Assembly: GCF_002929555.1 (NCBI RefSeq)
Contig: NZ_PJJP01000025.1
Coordinates: 10,796-74,795, forward strand
DNA from: Cryobacterium sp. N22
GTDB lineage: Bacteria; Actinomycetota; Actinomycetes; Actinomycetales; Microbacteriaceae
Length of the DNA stretch: 64,000 nucleotides
Direction: 5' to 3'
Shown: positions 53,488 through 62,266 of the stretch, piece by piece
Numbering within the stretch: the first letter of the stretch is position 1
How the letters are laid out: each line of letters begins with the position of its first letter
Made by a program: the position numbers and the translations under genes
The notes under the pieces: model-generated
Seen by the model: the letters and a program-made list of their open reading frames with translations, nothing else
The model's database searches: none
What the model was told of the DNA's origin: nothing

Positions 53488-54873
53488 GTGACTCCCAGCC
53501 AGCGGCGCATCCTGATTGTGGCCATCCTGTCGTCGTTCGTGGCGTTCCTGGACGGCTCGATCATCAACGTCGCCCTGCCGGCCATCTCCCGGGAACTCGG
53601 CGGTGGCCTGCCGCTTCAGCAGTGGGTGGTCGACGGTTACCTGCTCAGCCTGGGCGCGCTGATCCTGGTGGCCGGGTCGCTCTCCGACACCTTCGGCCGG
53701 GTGCGGGTGCTGCGCGCCGGCCTGATCTGGTTCGGGATCACCTCGCTGGCCTGCGGATTCGCACCAACCGGCGAGATCCTCGTCATCGCCCGGCTGCTTC
53801 AGGGAGTAGCGGCGGCGCTGTTGGTGCCGAGCTCGCTGGCCCTGATCACCTCCACGTTCAGCGGCGCCTCGCAGGGCAAGGCCATCGGCGCGTGGACCGG
53901 CTGGACCGGCGTGGCCGGCATCGCCGGTCCCCTGCTCGGCGGCATCCTGGTGGACTCGGTGAGCTGGCGGCTGGTCTTCTTCATCAACGTCATCCCGATC
54001 GCGGTCACGATGTTCCTGCTGCGCCGCGTGCAGGAGCCGACCCGGCCGGTCGCCGGCGCCCGCGTCGACGTGCTCGGCGCCTGCCTGGCCGTGGTGGGGC
54101 TGGGCGGACCGGTCTTCGCCCTGATCGAACAGGGCCGGTTCGGCTGGGGCAGCCCCGTCGTCTACCTCCCGATGACGATCGGCCTGATCGCGTTCGCCGC
54201 CTTCCTCTGGTGGGAGGCGCGGGCTCCGCAGCCGATGATGCCGCTGGGTCTCTTCCGGGTGCGCAACTTCGCCGTGGGCAACATCGCCACTGTCGGGATC
54301 TACGCCGCGCTGAACCTGGGCTTCTTCCTCTTCGCGCTCTACCTGCAGGAGGTCGGCGGCTTCTCCGCTACCCTCGCCGGGCTCGCCGGCATCCCGGCCA
54401 CTGTGATGATGCTGATCTTCGCCACCCTCTTCGGCACCCTGGCCGGCAAGTACGGTCCGCGGCTGTTCATGACGGTCGGCCCGTTCGTGGCCGGCGCCGG
54501 CTTCCTGCTGGTGACCACGGCGGTGCCGCCGGTCAACTTCGCCCTGCAGGTGCTGCCGGGAATCGTCCTGGTGGGCCTCGGCCTGGCGATCACGGTGGCG
54601 CCGCTCACCTCGGCCGTGCTCGGCTCGATCCAGTCCAGCCAGGCGGGCATCGGTTCGGCGATCAACAATGCCGTGGCGCGCGTCGCCGGCCTCGTCGCCA
54701 TTGCCCTGACCGGCACTATCGTCGGGTCCGCCCTGGATGTCGCCGGCTTCCAGCGCGCGATGGTGGTGGTGGCCGCGCTGATGTTCGCGGGCGGCATCGT
54801 TTCCTGGCTGGGCATCCGCACGGCCGTGCCCACAGCGGATGCGCCGGTCACGGCCGTCGGGGAGCCCCGGTAG
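53488..54873 (+). CDS. DHA2-type drug MFS transporter (EmrB/QacA family)
   Basis: A 461-residue exporter with about 14 membrane helices. SSFVAFLDGSIINVALPAI is the family-typical first helix; DTFGRVRVLRAG and the motif C-like GWTGVAGIAGPLLGGILVD follow. Multidrug or lipid export is likely. The GTG at 53488 lies 6 nt after a TTGACT hexamer; GTG 53470 is the longer alternative. The MmcQ-like gene starts 2 bp after its stop. Confidence 0.9.
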   Translation: MTPSQRRILIVAILSSFVAFLDGSIINVALPAISRELGGGLPLQQWVVDGYLLSLGALILVAGSLSDTFGRVRVLRAGLIWFGITSLACGFAPTGEILVIARLLQGVAAALLVPSSLALITSTFSGASQGKAIGAWTGWTGVAGIAGPLLGGILVDSVSWRLVFFINVIPIAVTMFLLRRVQEPTRPVAGARVDVLGACLAVVGLGGPVFALIEQGRFGWGSPVVYLPMTIGLIAFAAFLWWEARAPQPMMPLGLFRVRNFAVGNIATVGIYAALNLGFFLFALYLQEVGGFSATLAGLAGIPATVMMLIFATLFGTLAGKYGPRLFMTVGPFVAGAGFLLVTTAVPPVNFALQVLPGIVLVGLGLAITVAPLTSAVLGSIQSSQAGIGSAINNAVARVAGLVAIALTGTIVGSALDVAGFQRAMVVVAALMFAGGIVSWLGIRTAVPTADAPVTAVGEPR

Positions 54874-54875
54874 CC

Positions 54876-55283
54876 ATGGAGCACCCGCTGCTCTTCGACG
54901 AACCGGATGCCGCACTGGAACGCCTGCGCGCCCTGTGCCTGGCCTTCCCCGAGGCCGTCGAGGTGCTCGCCTGGGGGCGGCCCACCTTCCGCGCCGGCAA
55001 GAAGATCTTCGTCACCGCCGGTTCGAGCATGGACCGGCCGCACAGCATAGTTTTCAAGCCCGACCCCGAGGAGCGGCGGGCCCTCGTGCAGGATGCGCGC
55101 TTCTTCATCCCGCCGTATTTCGGCCCGGCCGGCTGGCTCGCCATCGACTTCGATACGCCCCGGACCGACTGGGTGGAGCTGGCCGAACTGGTGGAGACGT
55201 CGTACCGACAGGTCGCGCTCAAGCGCCAACTGGCGCAATTAGACCTCTGGAGGGCCCCAGGCGCACCAGAGGGCTCAAAATAA
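54876..55283 (+). CDS. MmcQ/YjbR-family DNA-binding-fold protein
   Basis: A 135-residue protein of the MmcQ/YjbR (double-wing) family: LRALCLAFPEAVEVLAWGRP then FRAGKKIFVTAG and FKPDPEERRALVQD, ending with a WVELAELVETSYRQVALKR helix. Function unknown. It starts 2 bp after the MFS stop, so the two are likely co-transcribed. Confidence 0.9.
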   Translation: MEHPLLFDEPDAALERLRALCLAFPEAVEVLAWGRPTFRAGKKIFVTAGSSMDRPHSIVFKPDPEERRALVQDARFFIPPYFGPAGWLAIDFDTPRTDWVELAELVETSYRQVALKRQLAQLDLWRAPGAPEGSK

Positions 55284-55284
55284 C

Positions 55285-55293
55285 TGTTATAGT
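55285..55293 (+). promoter_or_regulatory. Extended -10 promoter for tRNA-Arg
   Basis: TGTTATAGT is an extended -10 element (TGN before TATAGT) about 43 bp before the tRNA; no good -35 is present, as is usual for extended -10 promoters. Confidence 0.6.
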
Positions 55294-55335
55294 TTCTAAG
55301 TTGTCTTCGAGGGTTTCGGTCCCGAATTCATCACT

Positions 55336-55408
55336 GCGCCCGTAGCTCAACGGATAGAGCATCTGACTACGGATCAGAAGGTTGGGGGTTCGAATCCCTT
55401 CGGGCGCA
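55336..55408 (+). tRNA. tRNA-Arg(ACG)
   Basis: A 73-nt tRNA with acceptor GCGCCCG/CGGGCGC, discriminator A, D-arm GTAGCTCAACGGATAGAGC, anticodon stem TCTGA/TCAGA around CTACGGA (anticodon ACG at 55369-55371) and T-loop GTTCGAATC. The A34 would be edited to inosine to read CGN codons. CCA is not encoded. Confidence 0.96.
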
Positions 55409-55489
55409 CAGGTTGAAAGCGGTTCACTTCGGTGGGCCGCTTTCGTCGTTTCCGGGGTCGGTCTGCTGACCGACGTGTGCCGTCGTGGC

Positions 55490-56107
55490 TTACAGAGTCG
55501 CCGGCGCCACTGACATCGGCGGTCGCTGCTGATGGTCGAGCTCGGCGAGCACCCCGGCCAGACGTCGTGCGAACAGCGGCGGCACGTTCTCCGGCAGCGC
55601 ATCCACCGGCCACCACGCGACATCGTCGCTTTCATCGCTCGCCACCGGTGCGGACTCGGGCCTGGCGATCGCCGCGAAGCCGACGTCCCAGTGCGTGCGG
55701 CAGCTGAACCCGCCGCCGAGGGCGTGCCGGTCCAGGTCCAGGATGCCGCCGCCGACCGGCACGAGGTCGTCGATGCCGCATTCCTCGCGGGCCTCCCGGA
55801 ACGCAGTGTCGACAACGGAGCCGTCGGCCGGCTCGACGTGACCGCCCAGTTGCACCCAGAACCGGCCCTTCTTGTGGAAGCAGAGCAGCACCTGTGCCAG
55901 GTTCGGAGTGAAGACGAAACAGCTCCCGGTCACGTGCTCGGGTCCGCCGTGGCGTGACATCGCCGCCCGCGGGGAGCCGAGGATGAACCCGAGGTAGTCG
56001 TCGCGCAGCACGGCCTGCCCGGGTGCGAGCGGCAGCCAGGCCCGGAGTCGGTCGACGAGGTCGTCGGCGCGCGGGTCAAGGGAGGAGCGGAGGTCGGGTG
56101 TGGGCAT
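55490..56107 (-). CDS. NUDIX hydrolase
   Basis: A 205-residue Nudix protein. The Nudix box runs GGHVEPADGSVVDTAFREA then REECGI, with the two catalytic glutamates intact. The N-terminal ~45 residues precede the fold. Substrate (a nucleoside diphosphate derivative) cannot be read. TACCCT lies 5 nt before the ATG at 56107 on the minus strand. A nested-palindrome element lies just upstream. Confidence 0.9.
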   Translation of the reverse strand: MPTPDLRSSLDPRADDLVDRLRAWLPLAPGQAVLRDDYLGFILGSPRAAMSRHGGPEHVTGSCFVFTPNLAQVLLCFHKKGRFWVQLGGHVEPADGSVVDTAFREAREECGIDDLVPVGGGILDLDRHALGGGFSCRTHWDVGFAAIARPESAPVASDESDDVAWWPVDALPENVPPLFARRLAGVLAELDHQQRPPMSVAPATL

Positions 56108-56126
56108 ACCTGAGGGTAGCCGCCGG

Positions 56127-56194
56127 CAACTGTTGCCCGTGCTGACAATTGCGCCCGGTACGCGGGGCGCAGAAGTCCGATGCGGCAACAGTTG
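56127..56194. repeat. Nested-palindrome element, copy C
   Basis: CAACTGTTGCC at the left end pairs with GGCAACAGTTG at the right. The middle GACAATTGCGCCCGG matches copy B closely, but the right inner arm (CGCAGAAGTCCG) is degenerate. It lies between the DUF1918 and NUDIX genes, both on the minus strand. Confidence 0.82.
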
Positions 56195-56200
56195 CGCCGG

Positions 56201-56386
56201 TCAGCGGGCGTGCTCGACGAGGAAGTCGGTGCCGGGGAAGACCAGGGTCTCGTGGCCGTCGTCGAAGGACACCAGGTACGGCGGTTCGCCCTCGGGCCCC
56301 CGCACCTCGCGAATCGTGCCGTGCCGGTCGGGCGTTGAATCGGTCTTGCCTCGGATGATGATCCGGTCGTTCTCTGCTGCGCGCAT
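56201..56386 (-). CDS. DUF1918-domain protein
   Basis: A 61-residue protein, almost all one DUF1918 (SH3-like) domain: NDRIIIRGKTDSTPDRHGTI, GEPPYLVSFDDGHETLVFPG and a C-terminal DFLVEHAR. Such small proteins are common in Actinobacteria and of unknown role. AGGAGG lies 6 nt before the ATG at 56386, an excellent ribosome site. Confidence 0.9.
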   Translation of the reverse strand: MRAAENDRIIIRGKTDSTPDRHGTIREVRGPEGEPPYLVSFDDGHETLVFPGTDFLVEHAR

Positions 56387-56621
56387 AACGCACCTCCTGT
56401 CGGGCAGATTACGCTCGCGGTCCCCGCCTGCACAGGTGCCCGGCGAGTATTCCCACAGACCGCACCGAACCAGAAACTGAGCTAACCTTAGTTTCGTTGT
56501 GCGCGACACGGATTCTCGGCCAGGCAGCGTTCGGGTCGTCTGGCCGAGATGGCAGTCCTGCAAGGGAGTGCCACGGCGGGGTGAGGGGTAGGGCCCTCAC
56601 CTCGCCGCCACCCGCGGCGGC
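56387..56621. other. Non-coding gap with two hairpins and a half iron-box-like site
   Basis: No gene is supported. TCGGCCAG/CTGGCCGA arms lie near 56516-56547. GCGGGGTGAGGG (56576-56587) pairs with CCCTCACCTCGC (56594-56605), just past the MarR stop, and could help terminate it. Near 56483, GCTAACCT matches one half of a DtxR/IdeR box, but the other half is poor. Confidence 0.5.
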
Positions 56622-57068
56622 TCAGGCCGGCTGATCCGGTCCCAGCCGCAGCCGGTCGCACAGGGCGGTGAGCTGCAGGAGTTCCTCGTCGCTCAGGCTG
56701 TCGCCCACCCGCGTCGTGATCGAGCCCATGTGGTCCACCGCCACCCGTCTGAACAGCGCGAAGCCGGCATCCGTCAGCTGGACGATGGCGCCGCGACCGT
56801 CGTCGGGGTCGGCGTGCTTGAGCACGTAGCCCCTGGACGCCAGGCGGTCCACCAGCCGGCTCACGCTGGGCTGGGTGAGCAGCACGTGCTTGTTCAGCTC
56901 CCGCAACCGGATGCTGCGTTCGGGTTGGCGGGACAGGTTGAACATCACGTCGTACTCGTTGAAGGAGATCTCGCGGGACGGGAAGTCCTCGGCCAGGCTG
57001 CGCATGATGGCCACCTGGGCGCGAAACAGCGACTCCCACGCGCCGACGGCTATCGCACGATCGACCAT
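56622..57068 (-). CDS. MarR-family transcriptional regulator
   Basis: A 148-residue winged-helix regulator: ISFNEYDVMFNLSRQPERSI, LLTQPSVSRLVDRLASRGYV as recognition region and DPDDGRGAIVQLTDAG as wing. It stands alone, with no adjacent transporter or enzyme in the same direction, so its target cannot be guessed. It is divergent from the second lipid-kinase gene. Confidence 0.92.
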   Translation of the reverse strand: MVDRAIAVGAWESLFRAQVAIMRSLAEDFPSREISFNEYDVMFNLSRQPERSIRLRELNKHVLLTQPSVSRLVDRLASRGYVLKHADPDDGRGAIVQLTDAGFALFRRVAVDHMGSITTRVGDSLSDEELLQLTALCDRLRLGPDQPA

Positions 57069-57198
57069 GTTGCCTCCTCACCGTGCCCCCAGGCATCCCC
57101 TGATCAACAATATGGGATCGCCGTGGCGTCCCGCGGCAGCCTAGCCCGGTCGAGGGGGCATAACCGCCTATGCGGCGGGACCGTTCTATAGTGCGCGT

Positions 57199-58140
57199 AT
57201 GGATGCCTCGCGAAGTCGAACCCCGTCCGTCGCCATCATCATCAATCCGAGCAAGTTTCCGGACTATGCGGGAACGATGGCCCAGGTGGGGGCCGCCGCG
57301 AGCCGTTTCGGCTGGGGTGACCCGCTCTGGTTTGAGACGAGCCGGGACGATTCGGGCGTCGCGGCGGCCCGGGCGGCTTTGGCGCGCGCGCCGGATCTGG
57401 TCTGCGTCATGGGCGGCGACGGCACGGTGCGGGCCGTGGCCGGTGTGCTGCGGGGAACCTCGGTGCCGTGCGGGCTGCTTCCCGGCGGAACGGGGAACCT
57501 GCTCGCCCGAAACCTGGGCATCCCCGTGGATTCCCCCGACGACGCACTGGAGATCGCGTTCCTGGGCCAGAACCACGCCATCGACGTGGGACTGGCGACC
57601 TTCGACGATGGCGAAGAGCGGGTGTTCGTGGTGATGGGCGGTGTGGGCCTGGACGCCGACATCATGGCGCAGACCGACGACGGCCTCAAGAAGAAGGTGG
57701 GCTGGGGCGCCTACGTCGTCGCCGGCGGGGCGACGATGTTCCGCGAGGGGTTCGGGGTGACCCTGTCGGTCGACGGTGAGGAGCACACGAGCCATGAGTG
57801 CCTCATGGTGCTGGCCTGCAACTGCAGCTCGGTGGTGGCGAACATCGAACTCGCCACCGGCGCCAAGCTCGACGACGCACGACTGGACCTGGTGGTGCTG
57901 CGACCCAATGTGGTTGCGGGTTGGTTGGGTGTGGCGGTCGAGGTCGCCGCGCACATCCGCAACGGGGCGGCATCGCTGCGCCAATGGTCGGGCGGCGACT
58001 TCGGGTTCCAGCTCGACCGCCCGGTGCTCGCCGAGATCGACGGTGACCCGGTCGGTGAAACCCGTGCCGGCCGGTTCAGCGTCGACCCTGGGGCACTGGT
58101 TGTGCGTCTGCCCGTTCCCGCCAGGCTCGGCCTGCACTGA
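57199..58140 (+). CDS. Diacylglycerol kinase-family lipid kinase (copy 2)
   Basis: A 313-residue paralogue of the protein at 39190-40239, sharing GGDGTVRAVAGVLRG, GGTGNLLARNLGIP and the VGLDADIMAQTDDGLKKKVG region. It probably phosphorylates a lipid at the membrane. TATAGT (57187-57192) lies exactly 6 nt before the ATG, a clear leaderless promoter. It converges on the ABC-2 permease genes. Confidence 0.9.
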   Translation: MDASRSRTPSVAIIINPSKFPDYAGTMAQVGAAASRFGWGDPLWFETSRDDSGVAAARAALARAPDLVCVMGGDGTVRAVAGVLRGTSVPCGLLPGGTGNLLARNLGIPVDSPDDALEIAFLGQNHAIDVGLATFDDGEERVFVVMGGVGLDADIMAQTDDGLKKKVGWGAYVVAGGATMFREGFGVTLSVDGEEHTSHECLMVLACNCSSVVANIELATGAKLDDARLDLVVLRPNVVAGWLGVAVEVAAHIRNGAASLRQWSGGDFGFQLDRPVLAEIDGDPVGETRAGRFSVDPGALVVRLPVPARLGLH

Positions 58141-58151
58141 ACGGCTCCGGA

Positions 58152-58886
58152 TCAGGCGTCCCGACGGTCGAAGAGCACGAACGCGGGTGCCAGGAGCAGG
58201 ATGACCCAGGCGACCATCACGACACCGCCGGGGAGCGGCTCCAGCAGCCCCATTCCCGGGTACCGCGAGATGAGTTGCAGCCCCGCGAGGTCGGGGGCGA
58301 ACCTCAGCCAGGGGAGCAGCCCGACCAGCGCCACCCCGAGCCCCAGGACCAGGGGGATCAGGACGATCACCGGAAGCAGGATGGACCGGGCGAGAACCGT
58401 CAGTGCGGCCGAGATGAGACTGATGCAGGTCCAGTTCAGGCCGACCATGAGCAGGTTCAGCGTCATCGCCGGGGTGAACCCCAGCTCGGCGGCGCCCGCG
58501 CCCCCGGCCGAGACCTGACGCGCGGCGACGGCGAACCCGACGGCGACGACCGCCAGCAGGAAGGCGAGGGCGGCGACGACGATCACCTTCGCGCCCAGGA
58601 GCCGCAGCCGGTTGGGGACGGCCAGCTGGGAACTGCGAAGCAGGCCGTTCCGGTACTCGCTGCCGACGATGAGCGCAGCAAGCAGGATGACGAGCGGTTG
58701 GCCGAACCCGGCGACCTCGAAGCCGCCCATGTCGACGCCGGCCGCGGCCGGTGAGAGGGAGGAAGCCAGATTCAGCCCCATCGCGAAAGACAGTGCCGGC
58801 GGCAGCACGAGCGCGGCGCCGATCGTCAACAGGGCGGCGGGGAGCGTGCGGATCTTCGTCAGCTCCGCGGCGATCGCTCGATACAT
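58152..58886 (-). CDS. ABC-2 type exporter permease (second)
   Basis: A 244-residue membrane protein with six helices. The segment VGSEYRNGLLRSSQLAVPNR matches its neighbour's GSEYRNGLLRSSLIADPHR, so the two are paralogues. It lies 16 bp after the first permease, with GGAG 5 nt before the ATG. Together with the ATPase it forms an exporter, possibly for a peptide antibiotic or lipid. Confidence 0.88.
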   Translation of the reverse strand: MYRAIAAELTKIRTLPAALLTIGAALVLPPALSFAMGLNLASSLSPAAAGVDMGGFEVAGFGQPLVILLAALIVGSEYRNGLLRSSQLAVPNRLRLLGAKVIVVAALAFLLAVVAVGFAVAARQVSAGGAGAAELGFTPAMTLNLLMVGLNWTCISLISAALTVLARSILLPVIVLIPLVLGLGVALVGLLPWLRFAPDLAGLQLISRYPGMGLLEPLPGGVVMVAWVILLLAPAFVLFDRRDA

Positions 58887-58902
58887 GAGTGCTCCGCGCC
58901 GG

Positions 58903-59706
58903 CTACGCATCACGGCGCCGGAACACGATCCCGGCCAGGACAACGGCGACACCGGCCCAGGCGACCAGCACGATCGCGCCGGCCGCGGCAGCGAGGTGGG
59001 TGCCGTCCGCCGGCGTGTACAGGCTGGCGCCGGCGGCCGGCGGCACGAATCGTGCGGGCGCCCACAGGGTGATGAGAAAGTCGCCGAGGCCCACCGACAG
59101 CGGCACGATGACGACGAGCGGCAGGATCGCATTGCGGGCGAGCACGCCGATCGCGAACGCCAGCAGGGCCAGGACCGTCCAGGTCAGTGCGACGCCGCCG
59201 ATGTTTCGCCACACGAGCGGCGGAAAGGCCAGCGGTGCCAGGCCTTGGTCGCCGAGCGCGAGGTGCCGGAGCACGGTACCGCCGCCCATCGCCACGATGG
59301 CGGTCACCGCGACCACCACAGCGAGGACCGCTGCCCTGGTGGCAAAGAGACGGAGCCGGTGAGGGTCGGCGATGAGGGAGCTGCGGAGCAGCCCATTGCG
59401 GTACTCGCTACCCGCGTACAGTGCTCCGAGCGCGATCATCAGGATGAGCCCGATGTTCATCATGTCGAACCCCTGGTACTCCACAGGCAGCGGTTGCGCG
59501 GAGTAGAGCTGCGGGTTGGTCGCTGAAGTTGCCCCGGCCAGGTCTCCACCGGTCGCCGCCACCTCCGACAGGCCCGCCAGGTAGGTCAACGACCCGGTGA
59601 GGGCGATGGTCAGCACGGGCAGCAGCCACAGTGCCGTGGTCGTGGCGAACTTGACCACCTCGACGCCGACCCGATGCGCGGCCGCACTCAGGAGAAGGCC
59701 GTTCAC
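58903..59706 (-). CDS. ABC-2 type exporter permease (first)
   Basis: A 267-residue protein with six membrane helices and the shared GSEYRNGLLRSS motif. Its GTG overlaps the ATPase stop as GTGA. The large first extracellular loop (about residues 40-90) is longer than in the second permease, so the pair may form an asymmetric channel. Confidence 0.88.
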   Translation of the reverse strand: MNGLLLSAAAHRVGVEVVKFATTTALWLLPVLTIALTGSLTYLAGLSEVAATGGDLAGATSATNPQLYSAQPLPVEYQGFDMMNIGLILMIALGALYAGSEYRNGLLRSSLIADPHRLRLFATRAAVLAVVVAVTAIVAMGGGTVLRHLALGDQGLAPLAFPPLVWRNIGGVALTWTVLALLAFAIGVLARNAILPLVVIVPLSVGLGDFLITLWAPARFVPPAAGASLYTPADGTHLAAAAGAIVLVAWAGVAVVLAGIVFRRRDA

Positions 59707-60410
59707 GGGAGGAGACCGGGGTCGGTCAGGGCGAAGAATGCGTGCTCCAGGGAGGGCCGGCTGCCGCGCACGGCGGCGACGCTCCCGGTTGCAACGATGC
59801 TCCCGCCGTTGATGACCACCACATCGTCCGCGAGGTCGGCCATCTCCGTGATGAGGTGGCTGGACACCAGAACTGTGTGCCCGGCGTCGGCCTGGCCTCT
59901 CAGGAACGACCGCAGCCACCGCAGCCCGTCGGGGTCGAGGCCGTTCGTGGGCTCGTCGAGCACCAGGGTTGCCGGTGATCCGAGCAGAGCAGACGCGATC
60001 CCCAACCGCTGCCCCATTCCGAGCGAGAACGTGCCGACCTTGTCTTTCGCGTGGTGCTCGAGCCCCACGGTCGCGAGCACCTCCGACACCCGGCTCAGCG
60101 CGATGCCGTTGCTCGTGCACATCCACCGGAGATGATCCCGTGCGGAGCGCCCCGCACTGGCACCCGGGCCGTCGAACATCGCGCCGACCGTCCTCATCGG
60201 GCGGCTGAGGTCGCGATAGCGTTTCCCGTCGATCAGCGCGAGACCGGATGCGGCTCGGTCCAGACCGAGCAGGATTCTCAACGCCGAGCTCTTCCCGGCG
60301 CCGTTCGGGCCGAGGAACGCGGTGACCCGTGCGGGCTGGGCCTGGAAGCTGATGCCGTGAAGCACCTCCCGTCGGCCATGCGATTTGCGGATGTGCTCGA
60401 TGCTGATCAT
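59703..60410 (-). CDS. ABC exporter ATPase (BcrA/drug-export type)
   Basis: A 235-residue ATPase: Walker A GPNGAGKS, Q-loop region near VGAMFDGPGASAGRS, a signature reading FSLGMGQRLGIA, and Walker B TLVLDEPTNGLD. The LGMGQ form is typical for bacitracin/lantibiotic-type exporters. AGAGGC precedes the ATG. First gene of the three-gene exporter unit, divergent from a two-component system that probably controls it. Confidence 0.92.
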   Translation of the reverse strand: MISIEHIRKSHGRREVLHGISFQAQPARVTAFLGPNGAGKSSALRILLGLDRAASGLALIDGKRYRDLSRPMRTVGAMFDGPGASAGRSARDHLRWMCTSNGIALSRVSEVLATVGLEHHAKDKVGTFSLGMGQRLGIASALLGSPATLVLDEPTNGLDPDGLRWLRSFLRGQADAGHTVLVSSHLITEMADLADDVVVINGGSIVATGSVAAVRGSRPSLEHAFFALTDPGLLP

Positions 60411-60571
60411 GCCTGCCTCTCTGCCCGGGGAACGGCCGGTCCCTCCAGTGAAATGGTCCTCAACGCTGCACGCATCCGACCGAGGGCGGCGCTGTGCGAC
60501 TGCCGGCGGCCCCAGGGCTGTCAGACCTGGGTCCGATGCCCCCGGCTCGGCCGCTCAGTAGACTCGGGCGC

Positions 60572-61432
60572 ATGACACTGGGGGAGCGTCCGGCACGACG
60601 ATCCCGGGCGGCCCCGCTCGCGATCGCCGCATTGACAGCCGTGCTCCTCGTCGCCGCCACCTTCGGTGTGACGGGAGCGCTCGCGGTCAGCCTCCCGATC
60701 GGGATCATCGCCGCCACCGCGACGATTGTGGTGTGGGCACTGGTCACCCTTCGCGCCGAGCGCGACGCCCATGAGGCCGCGCTCGCCGAGTGGGCGGCGT
60801 CGGGCGCGGTGGCGGCCGAACGCCTCCAGATCGCGCGTGACCTGCACGACATCGTCTCGCACGGGCTGGGCCTGATCACCGTTCGCGCGGCCACCGCCAG
60901 GCACCTCGACGACCACAGTGAGGGCCATGCCGCCCTGCTGCAGGCGCTGGGGGACATCGAGTCGGCCAGCCGGGAAGCGACGGTGGAATTGCGCCGCATG
61001 CTCGGGGTGCTGCGCCGCACCGACGACCCCGCGCCGCGGCTGCCGGTGGAGAGCCTCGAATCCCTGGCCGGGCTCATCGCCGGAGCGACCCGAAACGGCC
61101 TGGCCGTCGAGCTCGACCGTGGGGACCTCGGCGACGTGTCGCCGGGAGTGCAGCTCGCGATCACCGTCATCGTGCGGGAGGCACTCGCCAACACCCTCCG
61201 GCACTCCGGTCCGACGGCTGTCCGGGTTCGGCTCGTCCGCAGCGGATCCGTCATCACGCTGACGGTGACCGATGCGGGGTCCGCGCCAGGATGGCTCGCT
61301 GTCCAGGGTGCCGGCCAGGGGCTCGTCGGTCTCCGGGAACGCACCCAGAGCCTCGGCGGCACTTTGGTCGCCGAACCACGCGGGCGCGGATTCCGGCTCG
61401 AGGCCCGGCTGCCCGACCGGGAAGAACCATGA
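60572..61432 (+). CDS. Sensor histidine kinase, NarL/DesK type
   Basis: A 286-residue kinase with two short membrane helices (about 15-60), a HisKA_3 dimerisation domain with the phospho-histidine in RDLHDIVSHGLG, and a HATPase domain with N-box REALANTLRHSG and G-box GQGLVGLRERT. Having almost no extracellular loop it may sense through the membrane or through the neighbouring transporter. TAGACT (60559-60564) lies 7 nt before the ATG. It overlaps its response regulator as ATGA. Confidence 0.93.
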   Translation: MTLGERPARRSRAAPLAIAALTAVLLVAATFGVTGALAVSLPIGIIAATATIVVWALVTLRAERDAHEAALAEWAASGAVAAERLQIARDLHDIVSHGLGLITVRAATARHLDDHSEGHAALLQALGDIESASREATVELRRMLGVLRRTDDPAPRLPVESLESLAGLIAGATRNGLAVELDRGDLGDVSPGVQLAITVIVREALANTLRHSGPTAVRVRLVRSGSVITLTVTDAGSAPGWLAVQGAGQGLVGLRERTQSLGGTLVAEPRGRGFRLEARLPDREEP

Positions 61433-62121
61433 CCGCGCCCGCCCGGCCCGTCAGGGTGGTCCTGGTCGACGACCAGCTGCTTCTGCGCCGGAGCCTGGCC
61501 CTGGTCATTAACGCCGCGGAAGGGCTCCTGGTCGTCGGCGAGGCGGCTGACGGGTTCGAGGCCGTCGAGGTCGCCGTCGCCACCGTCCCCGACGTGATCC
61601 TCATGGACGTGCGCATGCCCCGGCTGGACGGCATCGAGGCCACCAGACGAATCTGCTCGAACCCCGCTCTCCGCGGCGCCAGGGTGCTGATGCTGAGCAT
61701 GTTCGAGCTCGACGAGTACGTGTTAGACGCGTTGCGGGCCGGAGCGAGCGGCTTTGTGCTCAAGGACAGTAGGCCGGGCGACCTCATCGACGCCATTCTG
61801 CGCACCAGCACGGGCGAGGCGCTTTTCGCCCCGTCCGTTCTCACCCGACTCGTGGAGCACTATGTGAACCGCGCCCCCGGAGCCGCGGGAGCAGTGGCCA
61901 GGCATGGAGCGGCAGCCACACTCACCGACCGAGAGGTCGAAGTCCTGGGGTTGATCGGTCGGGGTCTCTCCAACGACCAGCTGGCCGTGCACCTGACGAT
62001 TTCGATCAAGACGGTGAAATCACATATCTCGCACCTGCTGAGCAAACTGGCCGCGCGGGACCGCGCGCAGCTGGTCATCGCCGCCTACGACACCGGGCTC
62101 GTGCTGCCGAGGAGGCTCTAG
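61429..62121 (+). CDS. LuxR/NarL-family response regulator
   Basis: A 230-residue regulator. The receiver has the acidic pair VDDQ, the phospho-aspartate in LMDVRMPRLDG, a serine in MLSMF and the lysine of FVLKDS. The output helix-turn-helix (about 160-225) reads LTDREVEVLGLIGRGLSNDQ then KTVKSHISHLLSKL. It is coupled to the kinase and likely activates the divergent exporter genes. Confidence 0.95.
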   Translation: MTAPARPVRVVLVDDQLLLRRSLALVINAAEGLLVVGEAADGFEAVEVAVATVPDVILMDVRMPRLDGIEATRRICSNPALRGARVLMLSMFELDEYVLDALRAGASGFVLKDSRPGDLIDAILRTSTGEALFAPSVLTRLVEHYVNRAPGAAGAVARHGAAATLTDREVEVLGLIGRGLSNDQLAVHLTISIKTVKSHISHLLSKLAARDRAQLVIAAYDTGLVLPRRL

Positions 62122-62266
62122 ACGGCGCCCTGCAGCCGTCTCCCTCGGGCGGGGGCATGGTGGGGTTAGCCCGCCTGCGAGTACGGGAGCCAGCTCGATG
62201 GTGCGTGCCGGTGCGCCTCCGTAGCGTCGGAGACAACGAAGTCCCGCCTCACCGCTATCGCCTGGG

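Noticed and set aside
56470-56500. DtxR/IdeR iron box
   Set aside because: Only one half (GCTAACCT) matches; the other half is poor and no iron gene is adjacent.
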